From positions 1 to 63,023 of the forward strand of contig CANQZG010000021.1 of NCBI GenBank assembly GCA_947628305.1: a DNA stretch of 63,023 bases, read 5' to 3'. A program made the translations under genes and the position numbers. The stretch comes from an uncultured Muribaculaceae bacterium (lineage in GTDB: Bacteria; Bacteroidota; Bacteroidia; Bacteroidales; Muribaculaceae). A model generated the notes under the pieces. The model had not been told where the DNA came from and made no database searches. It was given only the letters and a program-made list of their open reading frames with translations. Shown here in pieces: positions 9,601 to 16,431 of the stretch (positions within the stretch are counted from its first letter, which is position 1; each line of letters starts with the position of its first letter).

Positions 9601-10557
9601 ATACTTGACCCCAGTCATCAATTCGTCATATTTCCTTCGGCTCACTTTTCTTCCACTCGGCTGAACATCGATCAGGCGCCTTGCTATGCCGGATTTTGCA
9701 TCGGTGATCTTTACAGGTTTGTTTGTCCCCATAAATATAAATGTGTTAAACCGACTGCTATAGGTATTCTTAAACTTCTCATTGACAACCAGCTCTTCAT
9801 GCGATATAATAGAGTTCAACTTCGTATTATCTTCAATCCTACTAAGGTCCCCATCGTGCTGAATGGATATTAAGGGATTGTTTCTGAACGGCTCCAATGA
9901 AAATGAATTTGTAGAAGACGCCAAAGCTTTTGAATCAAACGCCGTGCAATATCCAGAAAACATGTCATGAATAATATTCAATACTGTGGACTTACCAGTT
10001 CCTGGACCACCATAGAGTACTACAAATTTCTGAAGATTCTTCGATTCTCCAGCAACTATCGCGCCAATTGCCCACTCTAACTTCTTACGTTCAACCGGAT
10101 CGTACAACGTCGACATTAACTCTTCATAACAAGGGCATTCTCCTTCTTCTAAAGGATAATTCACTCGACGAGTTATGTAATCGGTCTTTTTGACCGGAGT
10201 GTTCAAAAATGCAATCTTTTCATCCAACTCATGAAAACTATCCGGCATTGCCTTACAATATGACAACCATTCCGTCCATTTTTTAGACGAAAAATTACTC
10301 ATAAGTTTGGGTGACTTTCTCTCAGCATCAATCTCGTCTGCCTTTTTCAATACCATCTCATCAACAAGTCGTTGAACGTCCCCCTCTGATCTGGACCATA
10401 ATCCCTTCTCCTCGTCCCATACTGCATAGAATGCCCTTCCTCGGATCATAAGATCTCGGGGGTGCTGCTTTACGAGAAATTCTGGATAAATATCAGTAGA
10501 TCCCTTCTTTCCAGCGGCAACTTTCACCGTCACAAAATCCAGCGTATTTACCGCCAT
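6661..10557 (-). CDS. SF3 helicase - Prim-Pol primase - family B DNA polymerase fusion
   Basis: 1298 residues in one frame. Residues 160-330: D5/SF3-type helicase with Walker A GGPGTGKS (183-190), a B motif IQHDGD, and FMGTNKP sensor. Residues about 480-600: archaeo-eukaryotic Prim-Pol fold, metal motif VIDFDI (509-514) and SGAGIHLHY (543-551). Residues 713-1298: family B polymerase with 3'-5' exonuclease FDVE, FNNRRYDNHI and YCTND, then motif A LLDVASMHP (976-984), motif B KTAINSVYG (1045-1053) and motif C HIKTDS (1097-1102), where Lys replaces the first Asp of DTDS but the second Asp remains. One chain could thus unwind, prime, extend and proofread. Start ATG follows AAGGAGG by 11 nt. Immediately upstream lies the candidate origin. 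No internal stop or frame break was seen. Confidence 0.88.
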   Translation of the reverse strand: MAVNTLDFVTVKVAAGKKGSTDIYPEFLVKQHPRDLMIRGRAFYAVWDEEKGLWSRSEGDVQRLVDEMVLKKADEIDAERKSPKLMSNFSSKKWTEWLSYCKAMPDSFHELDEKIAFLNTPVKKTDYITRRVNYPLEEGECPCYEELMSTLYDPVERKKLEWAIGAIVAGESKNLQKFVVLYGGPGTGKSTVLNIIHDMFSGYCTAFDSKALASSTNSFSLEPFRNNPLISIQHDGDLSRIEDNTKLNSIISHEELVVNEKFKNTYSSRFNTFIFMGTNKPVKITDAKSGIARRLIDVQPSGRKVSRRKYDELMTGVKYEYGAIAFHCLKVFQELGKTYYDQYVPMLMLSITNDFYNFVEDNYDFFVVDHPEGVSLNSAWLRYKEWVEDAKINYPLNKRQFRDELRNYFEDVVDRKANARNVYVGFKKEKIDYVEKKETEKVEEVQEAESWLKFNKKKSGFDIIFSENKAQYATEDGKPIQKWAECESVLADLDTTKLHYVKLPRNLIVIDFDIKNAEGEKDAEANLKEASKWPPTYAELSKSGAGIHLHYFYEGDATKLSRIFAPDIEIKVFTGNSSLRRMVTKCNGLPIATISSGLPLKEEKPVLKDRRIRSEKSLREQILRNLNREIWPNTKPSIDMIFKILEDAYASDLSYDVRDMATSVMTFAMSSSNQSQTCMRIVSKMHFCSKDVECNIGGADTTEAPRYVDEKAPLTFFDVEVFPNLFIVVWKDAGEDKKCVKMINPSEDEIKELIKRRLVGFNNRRYDNHILYGRMMGYTELQLYRLSQRIIGSEDKKSKDSALFNDAFDLSYTDIYDFLSAGNKMSLKKWEIKLGIHHQELGLPWDQEVPKENWELVADYCTNDVIATEAVWNANQQDWMAREILADLSGLTVNDTTNQHTTRIIVGNARHPQDQFVYTKLETIFPGYRYSSYGIPKEEYNEGTKIVSAKSIYRGEDPGEGGYVFATPGIHTNVALLDVASMHPHSLIRLNLFGDTYTKRFKDLVDARILIKHGEYDKVKKLFDGKLAKYLNDKDQAKKLSTALKTAINSVYGLTTAKFPNKLRDPRNVDNIVAKYGALFMINLKHEVQDRGFTVVHIKTDSIKIADATPEIISFCMEYAEKYGYEFEHEATYEKLCLVNDAVYVAKDVADGHWTATGTQFQVPYVFKTLFSHEPIEFEDLCETKQVTSALYLDMNEGLGEDEHNYQFVGRVGQFCPIVDGSGGGILLRDNNGKMAAAVGTKRPGKIQGGSGVYRWLESETVKTLGLEDKVDRSYWNRLVDDAVDTISAYGDFEWFAS

Positions 10558-10604
10558 AAATATCCAGGCCTCCTTTACTCCTTAAATTTCGTCAAAAACT
10601 ACCG

Positions 10605-10789
10605 TCTGCCAAAATGCCAGTTTTTTCATTCAACTCTTTTATATTTTTATTTTTTTTATTAAGGGTAATTAAAAAATAACTGGCAAACTGGCAGAAAAAC
10701 CCGCAAACCCTTGCGCCCCAACGGTTTGAGGTCTGCCACTTTTGTTCAAAAACTGGCAGAAAACTGGCAGATTTTTGCTAACTGGCAGA
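10605..10789. repeat. Iterons: candidate replication origin
   Basis: AACTGGCAGA or a close variant occurs on the plus strand at 10678, 10686, 10751, 10762 and 10780; inverted pieces TCTGCCA/TGCCAGTT occur at 10605, 10615 and 10732. An A/T block (10623-10678) lies among them. Iterons plus an A/T-rich stretch directly ahead of a helicase-primase-polymerase gene fit a replication origin; they could instead be operators for the ribbon-helix-helix proteins encoded next door. No gene is seen in 10558-10794. Confidence 0.7.
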
Positions 10790-10794
10790 TTTTT

Positions 10795-10983
10795 TCATTT
10801 CCTGTACTTTTTATTCATGTCATCTATTACTCGATTTTTCTCGTCTGTAATCATTTTTCTGACTTCTTCTGCCATGCTAATCCCGTCTCTTTCTGCCAAC
10901 ACTCTGAGCCATTGCTTCTCATCCTCAGCGAAATATAATGAAAAACCGTAGCAACGATTGGGTTTGAATTGCTTTTTATCCAT
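10795..10983 (-). CDS. Ribbon-helix-helix-like DNA-binding protein 1
   Basis: 62 residues. YGFSLYFAEDEKQWLRVLAERDGISMAEEVRKMI fits the strand, helix, turn, helix plan of CopG/Arc-type repressors that bind DNA as dimers. It is the last of five overlapping genes of similar plan and lies next to the repeats at 10605-10789, which it may bind. The ATG overlaps the end of the preceding frame by 8 nt. Confidence 0.65.
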   Translation of the reverse strand: MDKKQFKPNRCYGFSLYFAEDEKQWLRVLAERDGISMAEEVRKMITDEKNRVIDDMNKKYRK

Positions 10984-11137
10984 GACTCATCAGCTCCTTA
11001 TAGCATCTTCTTAAGTACTCTGTGTAAATAAGTCTTTCGAGCTCGTCTTCCGTCGAAGAATTATCTAGATGTGCCAACTCGCTCAATTCAAGAAATGGCA
11101 GCTTACGGATCTTGATCTCAATCAGTTCCTCGTCCAT
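10976..11137 (-). CDS. Ribbon-helix-helix-like protein 2 (53 aa)
   Basis: 53 residues beginning MDEELIEIKIRKL and ending YKELMSHG. A strand (LIEIKIRKL) then LELSELAHLD, NSSTEDELERLIYTEYLRR matches the same strand-helix-helix plan as its neighbours. AAGGAGAGACG precedes the ATG at 11137; it overlaps the genes on both sides (20 nt and 8 nt), so coupled translation is likely. Unknown target. Confidence 0.65.
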   Translation of the reverse strand: MDEELIEIKIRKLPFLELSELAHLDNSSTEDELERLIYTEYLRRCYKELMSHG

Positions 11138-11318
11138 CGTCTCTCCTTATAGCAGTCAATCTCGAGTAAGCCTGCTCAATCAATTGCTTTAACATAGTTC
11201 GCTCAGGTAAATTCTCGTTTTCGGCGAGGGCAAAGAGCATGTATCGTTCCCCGACAGTCAAATATATTGGCCCAATAGTCGGATCAATCTCATTCTCAAA
11301 GTCCCAATTTTCCGACAT
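11118..11318 (-). CDS. Ribbon-helix-helix-like protein 3
   Basis: 66 residues. After an acidic start, IYLTVGERYMLFALAENENLPERTMLKQLIEQAYSRL again gives strand, helix, turn, helix. CAGGAGGGG lies just ahead of ATG 11318. Overlaps its upstream neighbour by 23 nt and its downstream neighbour by 20 nt. Confidence 0.6.
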   Translation of the reverse strand: MSENWDFENEIDPTIGPIYLTVGERYMLFALAENENLPERTMLKQLIEQAYSRLTAIRRDDGRGTD

Positions 11319-11631
11319 TTTTCGTCCCCTCCTGCTGTTCTCTTATACTGCCGTCTATTGATTTACGAATCCTTTCCATTTCTTCGTTTATGGCGAGTTG
11401 GATGCTTCCTCTTTGATTACTTTCAGCCAGTTCCCGCTGCAAATTTCTGACCTCTCGATCGATGCAGCATTGCTCTAACTCTCTACGAAGCATTTCTCGA
11501 CCGACGAGCCATTCCAATTCCGTAGAAATATCACGACCGTCTAACCGAGCAAGTTTCTCCAATTCTTTGTCAAACTTATCGTCTAAATTATTGGAAAGAA
11601 ACGTATTGTACCCAGCATAGTAACTACCCAT
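11296..11631 (-). CDS. Ribbon-helix-helix-like protein 4
   Basis: 111 residues. NTFLSNNLDDKFDKELEKLARLDGRDISTELEWLVGREMLR resembles the ribbon-helix-helix plan and is followed by a long charged, probably coiled-coil helix to about residue 100. Start ATG 11631 follows AAGGAGGGG and overlaps the preceding gene by 8 nt. Its target is unknown. Confidence 0.6.
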   Translation of the reverse strand: MGSYYAGYNTFLSNNLDDKFDKELEKLARLDGRDISTELEWLVGREMLRRELEQCCIDREVRNLQRELAESNQRGSIQLAINEEMERIRKSIDGSIREQQEGTKNVGKLGL

Positions 11632-11851
11632 TGTGCCCCTCCTTAAACGCTACTACTCCACTCCCATCTTCATGCACAATCATATATGGATCCAATGTAG
11701 CAAGACCCGTATACCCATGCCTAAACCGATACCAACCAGAAATCGCATTCTCGATTTCCGTTGTCGTCGAGACGTGATCTTCTTTTGCCATCTGTTTCAA
11801 AATATCATTAGTAGCCTCCGAAATGCTGTAAGCATACTGTGTAGCAATACC
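11624..11851 (-). CDS. Ribbon-helix-helix-like protein 5
   Basis: 75 residues from ATG 11851, chosen because GAGAAAGG lies nine nt upstream; an open frame continues to 11899 without a good site. YAYSISEATNDILKQMAKEDHVSTTTEIENAISGWYR fits the ribbon-helix-helix plan, followed by a short beta-rich tail. First gene of the five-gene array. Confidence 0.6.
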   Translation of the reverse strand, partial: GIATQYAYSISEATNDILKQMAKEDHVSTTTEIENAISGWYRFRHGYTGLATLDPYMIVHEDGSGVVAFKEGHNG

Positions 11852-11856
11852 CATTT

Positions 11857-12390
11857 TTACCAACCTTTCTCCGTCAAATATCCATTCATCTGTGACCAAA
11901 TTTCTATCCCACGTTGATCCTGATACGGATGCCGCAGGGGGAAGATTGAGCCTCGCCCACTATATTCAAAATCTCGATCCAACCATCGATCTATGACGTA
12001 CTCAACCTCATCTGAATCGAATTTCCCATCATTGAAGAAATCTAGCCCAAGATTCCTCAACATCTCCCAAAATATCATCTCAGGATGGCACGATCCAGGA
12101 TCCCCGATATACTCATCCGTAATGCGAATGGCAAGTGCTACGAGCATCTCCAACACACTACAATCATCCCGATGATCATAAATCCCCATGTCAATGTCTT
12201 TTTCACGATAGAACTCTTCTCTGAGACTGATCCCGTCATCCGCTCGATTTCTATCCCGCTCCAAAATATAAATGAACGGAGTGTCATGCAGCTGTTTCAT
12301 CAGTCGAGAGTAGCCAATTTTCCGCAACCGCACATGGTTCACGAGCCAAATTCCGTACTCATCCCAGAGCTGAGCTCCCATTGCATGCAT
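11857..12390 (-). CDS. Conserved phage protein of unknown function
   Basis: 177 residues from ATG 12390 (GGAGG seven nt upstream). The pattern YSRLMKQLHDTPFIYILERDRNRADDGISLR ... SVLEMLVALAIR ... GDPGS ... RGSIFPLRHP--DQRGIEIWSQMNGYL is one that I recall from many gut siphophages, but no function is known to me. It precedes the ribbon-helix-helix array and ends 5 nt before the next start, so it probably shares their transcript. Confidence 0.75.
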   Translation of the reverse strand: MHAMGAQLWDEYGIWLVNHVRLRKIGYSRLMKQLHDTPFIYILERDRNRADDGISLREEFYREKDIDMGIYDHRDDCSVLEMLVALAIRITDEYIGDPGSCHPEMIFWEMLRNLGLDFFNDGKFDSDEVEYVIDRWLDRDFEYSGRGSIFPLRHPYQDQRGIEIWSQMNGYLTEKGW

Positions 12391-12421
12391 AAAGATACCT
12401 CCTTTCAGCAAAAATATAAAG

Positions 12422-12445
12422 AAAAGGCTCAGTTACGAGCCTTTT
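12422..12445 (-). terminator. Hairpin terminator holding a stop codon
   Basis: AAAAGGCTC pairs with GAGCCTTTT (nine bp), then CTTTATATTTTT on the minus strand. The TGA of the 12429-12638 gene starts at the last loop base. Confidence 0.75.
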
Positions 12446-12638
12446 CCAGCATTTCTTCTATACTATTGTAACCTTTCGTAATTCGTACACAGTCTAACGA
12501 CTTCATTGTATGGCGTTTCATCACTTCCTCGGCTCGATCATCTTTCAATATACCGAGTTGATTCAGTACATTGCAAATATCAAGCATGTTGGTGTGATAG
12601 AAAAACCTACAATTTGCCGTTGCTTTTACAATATTCAT
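12429..12638 (-). CDS. Hypothetical small protein
   Basis: 69 residues: MNIVKATANCRFFYHTNML start, mostly helical. No family recognised. AAGGAGGTG lies nine nt before the ATG. It forms a one-gene unit, with TTCGC promoter 12656-12681 in front and a stop-codon hairpin behind. Confidence 0.7.
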   Translation of the reverse strand: MNIVKATANCRFFYHTNMLDICNVLNQLGILKDDRAEEVMKRHTMKSLDCVRITKGYNSIEEMLEKARN

Positions 12639-12655
12639 TAGGTTACACCTCCTTC

Positions 12656-12681
12656 AATATAATGAAGGATTTCTGAGCGAA
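12656..12681 (-). promoter_or_regulatory. TTCGC-type promoter
   Basis: TTCGC (12681-12677), 15 nt with CAGAAATCC, then TATATT (12661-12656) in place of TATAAT. The -10 here coincides with a TTATATT heptamer. Confidence 0.65.
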
Positions 12682-12684
12682 AGA

Positions 12685-12703
12685 GAGAGGCAACGTGCCT
12701 CTC
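12685..12703 (-). terminator. Hairpin terminator
   Basis: GAGAGGCA pairs with TGCCTCTC (8 bp, 3-nt loop), then TCTTTCGC. The TGA of the 12702-13010 gene overlaps the first stem bases. Confidence 0.7.
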
Positions 12704-13010
12704 AAGAATTATCCAGAACATATAGCATTCTTGCAATTAATTCCGGAACGTCACATTTCCTCTCCTTCATGTGCCACCACCATGTTCTCATCAGACTGAA
12801 ATTCGTAAATCGTTTTACGGCTTCTCTTTCGGTATTTACTGGCCGAATACTCTGAAGCTGATGTAACAGTCTAGAATATCCATCCCAGAATGTATCTTGG
12901 TTGTTCATAAACCAATCATAGTCCTCAGGATGGTTCTTCTTTACCCATAGATAGAGTCTCTTTCCAGCAAGATAAGCCCTATAATGACTTACGCGTCCAA
13001 ATTTGTGCAT
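12702..13010 (-). CDS. Hypothetical basic, Trp-rich protein
   Basis: 102 residues from ATG 13010 behind AAGGAGGTG. Rich in Trp, His, Arg and Lys (HYRAYLAGKRLYLWVKKNHPEDYDWF, MRTWWWHMKERKCDVPE). No family recognised; the charge would allow nucleic acid binding. Own TTCGC promoter and hairpin. Confidence 0.7.
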   Translation of the reverse strand: MHKFGRVSHYRAYLAGKRLYLWVKKNHPEDYDWFMNNQDTFWDGYSRLLHQLQSIRPVNTEREAVKRFTNFSLMRTWWWHMKERKCDVPELIARMLYVLDNS

Positions 13011-13026
13011 AGTTAGCACCTCCTTT

Positions 13027-13052
13027 ATTATATTGAAGGATTTAGACGCGAA
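13027..13052 (-). promoter_or_regulatory. TTCGC-type promoter
   Basis: TTCGC (13052-13048), 15 nt with TCTAAATCC, then TATAAT (13032-13027), followed at once by AAAGGAGG. Confidence 0.75.
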
Positions 13053-13068
13053 AAACCACGAGGCCATG

Positions 13069-13269
13069 CTAGTCCCGCAGTTTTGTCATCTCCTCCATAT
13101 CGAATCTTCTGCCCCACCGTCGGGTGTTTTCGTTTTCAAATTCCTCTTTTGTTTCAAATCCTTTGCATTCTCCATTGAGGATCTTATAATCCTCATACGG
13201 GCAATATACCTTTCGTTTTCCTTGAAAAACGAAATGCATTTCGTAAAGCACACATTGTTCACATAACAT
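13069..13269 (-). CDS. Small Cys-rich, probably zinc-binding protein
   Basis: 66 residues from ATG 13269 (GAGGTGA upstream). LCEQCVLYE near the start and VYCPYE...GECKGF about 20 residues later give four cysteines fit to bind zinc. The C-terminal half is charged. Follows the hairpin at 13297-13319 with only TTATATTTTT between hairpin and ribosome site. Function unknown. Confidence 0.65.
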   Translation of the reverse strand: MLCEQCVLYEMHFVFQGKRKVYCPYEDYKILNGECKGFETKEEFENENTRRWGRRFDMEEMTKLRD

Positions 13270-13296
13270 AAAAATCACCTCAAAAATATAAGGAAA

Positions 13297-13319
13297 GAGG
13301 AGCCCTATGCGAGCTCCTC
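13297..13319 (-). terminator. Stop-in-loop hairpin
   Basis: GAGGAGC pairs with GCTCCTC (7 bp); the TAG of the 13305-13640 gene is in the nine-nt loop. Followed by TTTCCTTATATTTTT and directly by the next ribosome site. Confidence 0.75.
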
Positions 13320-13640
13320 CTCCTTTTTGTAAAGGTTGGCAATATACTTCAAATTGTGGAAAGTCACTTCCACCTCGTGATCAGACCGAAACGCCCACGT
13401 GAATAGATCCTCGCCCTTCATGGTAATGTCAAAGTCCCAACCAGTCGTTAAACTCTCCCTGCTAATCTCTAAGTTAAGCCAATCATACGCTTTATTCAAA
13501 AGCAGTTTGCCTTCCACTCGAGCCTTAAGCAGAAGCGCTTTCCGAGCATGCCGGAGCTCGACGTCCATTTCGTCCATGTCATACGTCCAGAAACGGCTTC
13601 CAGTTCTGATCAATCGAGTGACTTCTACAGTATTATTCAT
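13305..13640 (-). CDS. Hypothetical protein
   Basis: 111 residues from ATG 13640 behind AAAGGAGGG. A helical centre (VELRHARKALLLKARVEGKLLLNKAYDWL) and a beta-rich C-terminal half; the terminal KKEEELA is encoded by the 5' arm of the hairpin, so the end of the protein is shaped by the RNA signal. No family recognised. Confidence 0.7.
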   Translation of the reverse strand: MNNTVEVTRLIRTGSRFWTYDMDEMDVELRHARKALLLKARVEGKLLLNKAYDWLNLEISRESLTTGWDFDITMKGEDLFTWAFRSDHEVEVTFHNLKYIANLYKKEEELA

Positions 13641-13656
13641 TATAGCCACCCTCCTT

Positions 13657-13884
13657 TCACTCTAAGGAAGGATCCCCATGCGAAATATAATCCGTTACAA
13701 TTTCGGAGATTTGGGGGCGGTTATCGTGATGGTAGCTTTCACAGACTTTCATATGTTTACAACCGATCGTTTCTGCTCCAAATCCGTCGGCAAAGAATAT
13801 AAGGCGGTCGACGTCAGGGTCAAATTCGTAGCATTCGAGACAGCATGGTTTCAACTCGATAATGTGTTTTTCAGTATTATTCAT
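13657..13884 (-). CDS. Small Cys-rich protein
   Basis: 75 residues from ATG 13884 (GAGGAGACG upstream). KPCCLECYEF and later IGCKHMKVCES give five cysteines, suggesting a small zinc-binding fold. It overlaps the preceding gene by 8 nt. Its last codons overlap a degenerate TTCGC promoter. Function unknown. Confidence 0.65.
   Translation of the reverse strand: MNNTEKHIIELKPCCLECYEFDPDVDRLIFFADGFGAETIGCKHMKVCESYHHDNRPQISEIVTDYISHGDPSLE
13659..13684 (-). promoter_or_regulatory. Degenerate TTCGC-type promoter
   Basis: TTCGC at 13684-13680, 15 nt, then TAGAGT; lies inside the end of the 13657-13884 gene. Weak -10, so possibly inactive or fortuitous. Confidence 0.35.
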
Positions 13885-14587
13885 CTGGATGCGTCTCCTC
13901 ATACGAAGCATCAACACGGATAACCTCGTAGCAGGTGTCAAGCTCGTCGTTCATGACATAGACGACCCTCTCGTCCGAATCCATAAACCCGTATTTCCTC
14001 AGACAATCCCCGACAAGCCGTTCGACGTCGCTGATTCGCTCTTCTGTATCCACATCGGCAAGAACATTGTCCTCATCGTAAAACTGCAGCTCCACCATGT
14101 CGATGCCGGGCGGGAGTTCTGCAGCCTTGTCCGCCGAGATCAGACGTGGCTTCCGCCCTTTGGACGCTTCATGGCGGGAGATGATTTCGGCAAGCTCGGG
14201 GTCTTCGGTTTCGGAATCGTCGTCTTCGGAATCTTCGGTGTCTTCATCGCTGGCCTTTTCGTCGTCATCATGAGTACCTCCAATATTTTTTTTTACAGTG
14301 CCGTACATAGCGGCGTAGTTTGTTCCCTGTCGATTGCGCTCGAGACGCTGACGAACCTCCTTGGCTTGCTCGTCGGTCCACTTGAGGGGGTTGATGGACT
14401 CCTCTTCCTCTTCATCCAGGACTTGCTGATCCTTCGGAACGCCGTACATGACCTCCTTCATTTCTTGGACGGTCTCTTCAGCGTACTGCTGGTATAGCTT
14501 CTCATAGTGAGTTTTTGCAGCAAAGAATCCGCCCAGGGTGCCGAGGCCGGCACCGAGGGTGAAGAATATAATATTAGTGTGTTTCAT
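13877..14587 (-). CDS. Membrane-anchored acidic protein
   Basis: 236 residues from ATG 14587 (AAGGAGG upstream). Residues 3-22 (TNIIFFTLGAGLGTLGGFFAA) form one membrane helix; then a charged rod, a very acidic stretch (DDDEKASDEDTEDSEDDDSE) and a beta-rich C-terminal domain (IDMVELQFYDEDN, RVVYVMNDELDTCYEVIRV). It follows the large membrane protein gene at 14644-15630, and the two may act together. Unknown function; a host-takeover role at the membrane is possible. Confidence 0.75.
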   Translation of the reverse strand: MKHTNIIFFTLGAGLGTLGGFFAAKTHYEKLYQQYAEETVQEMKEVMYGVPKDQQVLDEEEEESINPLKWTDEQAKEVRQRLERNRQGTNYAAMYGTVKKNIGGTHDDDEKASDEDTEDSEDDDSETEDPELAEIISRHEASKGRKPRLISADKAAELPPGIDMVELQFYDEDNVLADVDTEERISDVERLVGDCLRKYGFMDSDERVVYVMNDELDTCYEVIRVDASYEETHPDE

Positions 14588-14643
14588 TGTCTTTTTCCTC
14601 CTTTTATCAAGTGTCCATGAGCGGCGGACATTTCTTAGTATCA

Positions 14644-15630
14644 TCACAAATCAATAATCACACCCTGCACGTTGAAGTCGAGCAGAATGGCGTTCTCCTG
14701 CTGGTTGATAAACCGTCTTGTTTGGGGATTGGTGATGTCATACAGACCGAACGAAATATAAGTCGTGGGCTCGTCCGGACCGTTATTCATCCATCCAACC
14801 AACTGGCCCTCAGAAGTCATATCGAACCCGAGCTCGTTATACACCTCATTCAAATATACTTTGCCATGAGGTCCACGAGCATGCAGGATGTTGTTGAACC
14901 AGGCTTCTTTGGCTTTCAGAAACTGCATGTTGAAGAACGGATCGCTGTACCAATTCGGATTGGGTACACCATCATGAATATAATGCTCAAACACACGAGC
15001 ATACTGCGACGGCTCCCCCGCATCGAGGACGAGAATATCTTCCTTTTTCTTCTTTTTCTTGCCGTCCTCGTCCTTGGTCTCCTCGACCAGCTGCTCTTTC
15101 TTCCAACCGTGGCGGAAGCGCTCATCAGCATCGTTCCCAAGTTCCTCCCGGACGCGTTGACGATACGTCTCAAACGCAGCCATGGCGCCGTTATAAGCCC
15201 CTAGAAGCCCCGTATAGCGCTTCTTTTCAATGCCGTATGATCCTACGATGCAAGCTCCAGAAGCCAGTCCAAGGCTCACAGAGGGGCCATAGAGGAAAAT
15301 ATAATCCTTGACGATGTCGAAATAAACTTCGGCCTTCATTTTAGCTAATTCATTCTTCGGCATGGGCTCTTGATTCTCATCTCCGAAGCGATGTTCTTCG
15401 TAGGTATGAATATCATCGATCATGCCCTCATGTTCTTCCACCATCTCCGGCAGCTTCGTCGTCGCCTTACAAGCCAGGATCACAGTCCCGACGAATCCGC
15501 TCAGACCACTCACAAGGAGAATCTCAGGAGAATGCTTGTGAATCGAGTCCTTTACGCTCCAGAGAAATCCGGAGACCTTTACCGGAATTTTCACCCGGGG
15601 GATTTTTACTTTTGCGAGTTTCGTTTTCAT
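14644..15630 (-). CDS. Large phage membrane protein (DUF6353-like)
   Basis: 328 residues. Basic start with KIPRVKIPVKV, then three or four hydrophobic segments (EILLVSGLSGFVGTVILACKA about 35-55; VSLGLASGACIVGSYGI about 120; a weaker GLLGAYNGAMAAF), then a soluble domain. The C-terminal part has YLNEVYNELGF, GWMNNGPD and a beta-rich end. I believe that this matches DUF6353, from memory. The protein at 17930-18796 is a paralogue (similar 'LNELYDRLN...GEVLGW' region). Probably inserted in the host membrane; function unknown. Confidence 0.75.
   Translation of the reverse strand: MKTKLAKVKIPRVKIPVKVSGFLWSVKDSIHKHSPEILLVSGLSGFVGTVILACKATTKLPEMVEEHEGMIDDIHTYEEHRFGDENQEPMPKNELAKMKAEVYFDIVKDYIFLYGPSVSLGLASGACIVGSYGIEKKRYTGLLGAYNGAMAAFETYRQRVREELGNDADERFRHGWKKEQLVEETKDEDGKKKKKKEDILVLDAGEPSQYARVFEHYIHDGVPNPNWYSDPFFNMQFLKAKEAWFNNILHARGPHGKVYLNEVYNELGFDMTSEGQLVGWMNNGPDEPTTYISFGLYDITNPQTRRFINQQENAILLDFNVQGVIIDL
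15586..15607. repeat. 22-nt exact repeat, copy 1
   Basis: A 22-nt sequence centred on CACCCGGGGG is identical to 26705-26726. Here it encodes the KIPRVKI part of a membrane protein. Confidence 0.7.
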
Positions 15631-15653
15631 TGGAATTAGCTCCTTTCATTATT

Positions 15654-16193
15654 TTATTCCGCAGAGGGCGGATAAGAGGCCATCACTACTTCTGGATCTT
15701 CTTTTACCCAGTCAATCGGTTTCAACGGCTGGTTCGCCATGGCTTCAGCTTCTCGTTCGATATTCTCCCACTGATTACAGGATGTAATCGCCTCATTACT
15801 CTCTGTTCTCAACTCACGAAAGCCTTCGTTAAGACCTTTAGCTTCTTCAAGAGGGACCCCTCCGAATTCATTCTTAGGGTTGTTCACTTGATAGGCCTTC
15901 TCAAATGCCTCGATCATGCCAACCCCATTCGCAAGGTCTTTACGAACCTGGTTGTAGATCTGCTTTTTTGGCCGATTCCGATAGGGTTTCGTGCCCAGAT
16001 TCCAGTTATTTTCGTCATACCAGAGGAAATATAATACCGGTCCGGAATTAAATTCCATCCTGAGCATGCGAGCTCCGATTTTGGTATAATTCGTTACCGT
16101 CGCCCAATCAGTATCGTTTCCCATGATCATGTCCGGGAACAACTCTTGGAATTTCTCGAACAAAACTTTTGCTGTCATTTTCTCAAAAGCCAT
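15654..16193 (-). CDS. Hypothetical protein, paralogue of the 59-aa neighbour
   Basis: 179 residues from ATG 16193 (AAGGAGGAATT upstream). The first 60 residues (FEKFQELFP ... RMEFNSGPVLYFLWYDENNWNLGTK) match the short gene just upstream (FFDIFQNAFP ... SKLFFLWYNDNNWSLN). The rest is helical and charged. No known domain; a duplicated small fold is suggested. Confidence 0.7.
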   Translation of the reverse strand: MAFEKMTAKVLFEKFQELFPDMIMGNDTDWATVTNYTKIGARMLRMEFNSGPVLYFLWYDENNWNLGTKPYRNRPKKQIYNQVRKDLANGVGMIEAFEKAYQVNNPKNEFGGVPLEEAKGLNEGFRELRTESNEAITSCNQWENIEREAEAMANQPLKPIDWVKEDPEVVMASYPPSAE

Positions 16194-16251
16194 TTTTAAT
16201 TCCTCCTTGTAAATATAACGCCATCGGTCCGACAATGATTACATCTTGTAA

Positions 16252-16431
16252 TCATACTACGCAATTTAACGACCAATTATTGTCATTGTACCAAAGGAAG
16301 AAGAGCTTGCTACCAGAAGCTAGAAGAAGGGTCAAACCATTCGGTGTTACTTTTTCGTAGGACTGTACTTCATTAGGAAATGCATTCTGGAAAATATCAA
16401 AGAATTTCTGAGCAAGTTCTTCTTCAGTCAT
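16252..16431 (-). CDS. 59-residue protein, paralogue of next gene
   Basis: 59 residues, MTEEELAQKF start, ending NNWSLNCVV. Shares LFFLWYN-NNW-L with the N-terminal part of the 179-residue protein downstream, so the pair arose by duplication. The ATG overlaps the preceding gene by 8 nt (GAGGCGCTAG upstream). Confidence 0.7.
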   Translation of the reverse strand: MTEEELAQKFFDIFQNAFPNEVQSYEKVTPNGLTLLLASGSKLFFLWYNDNNWSLNCVV

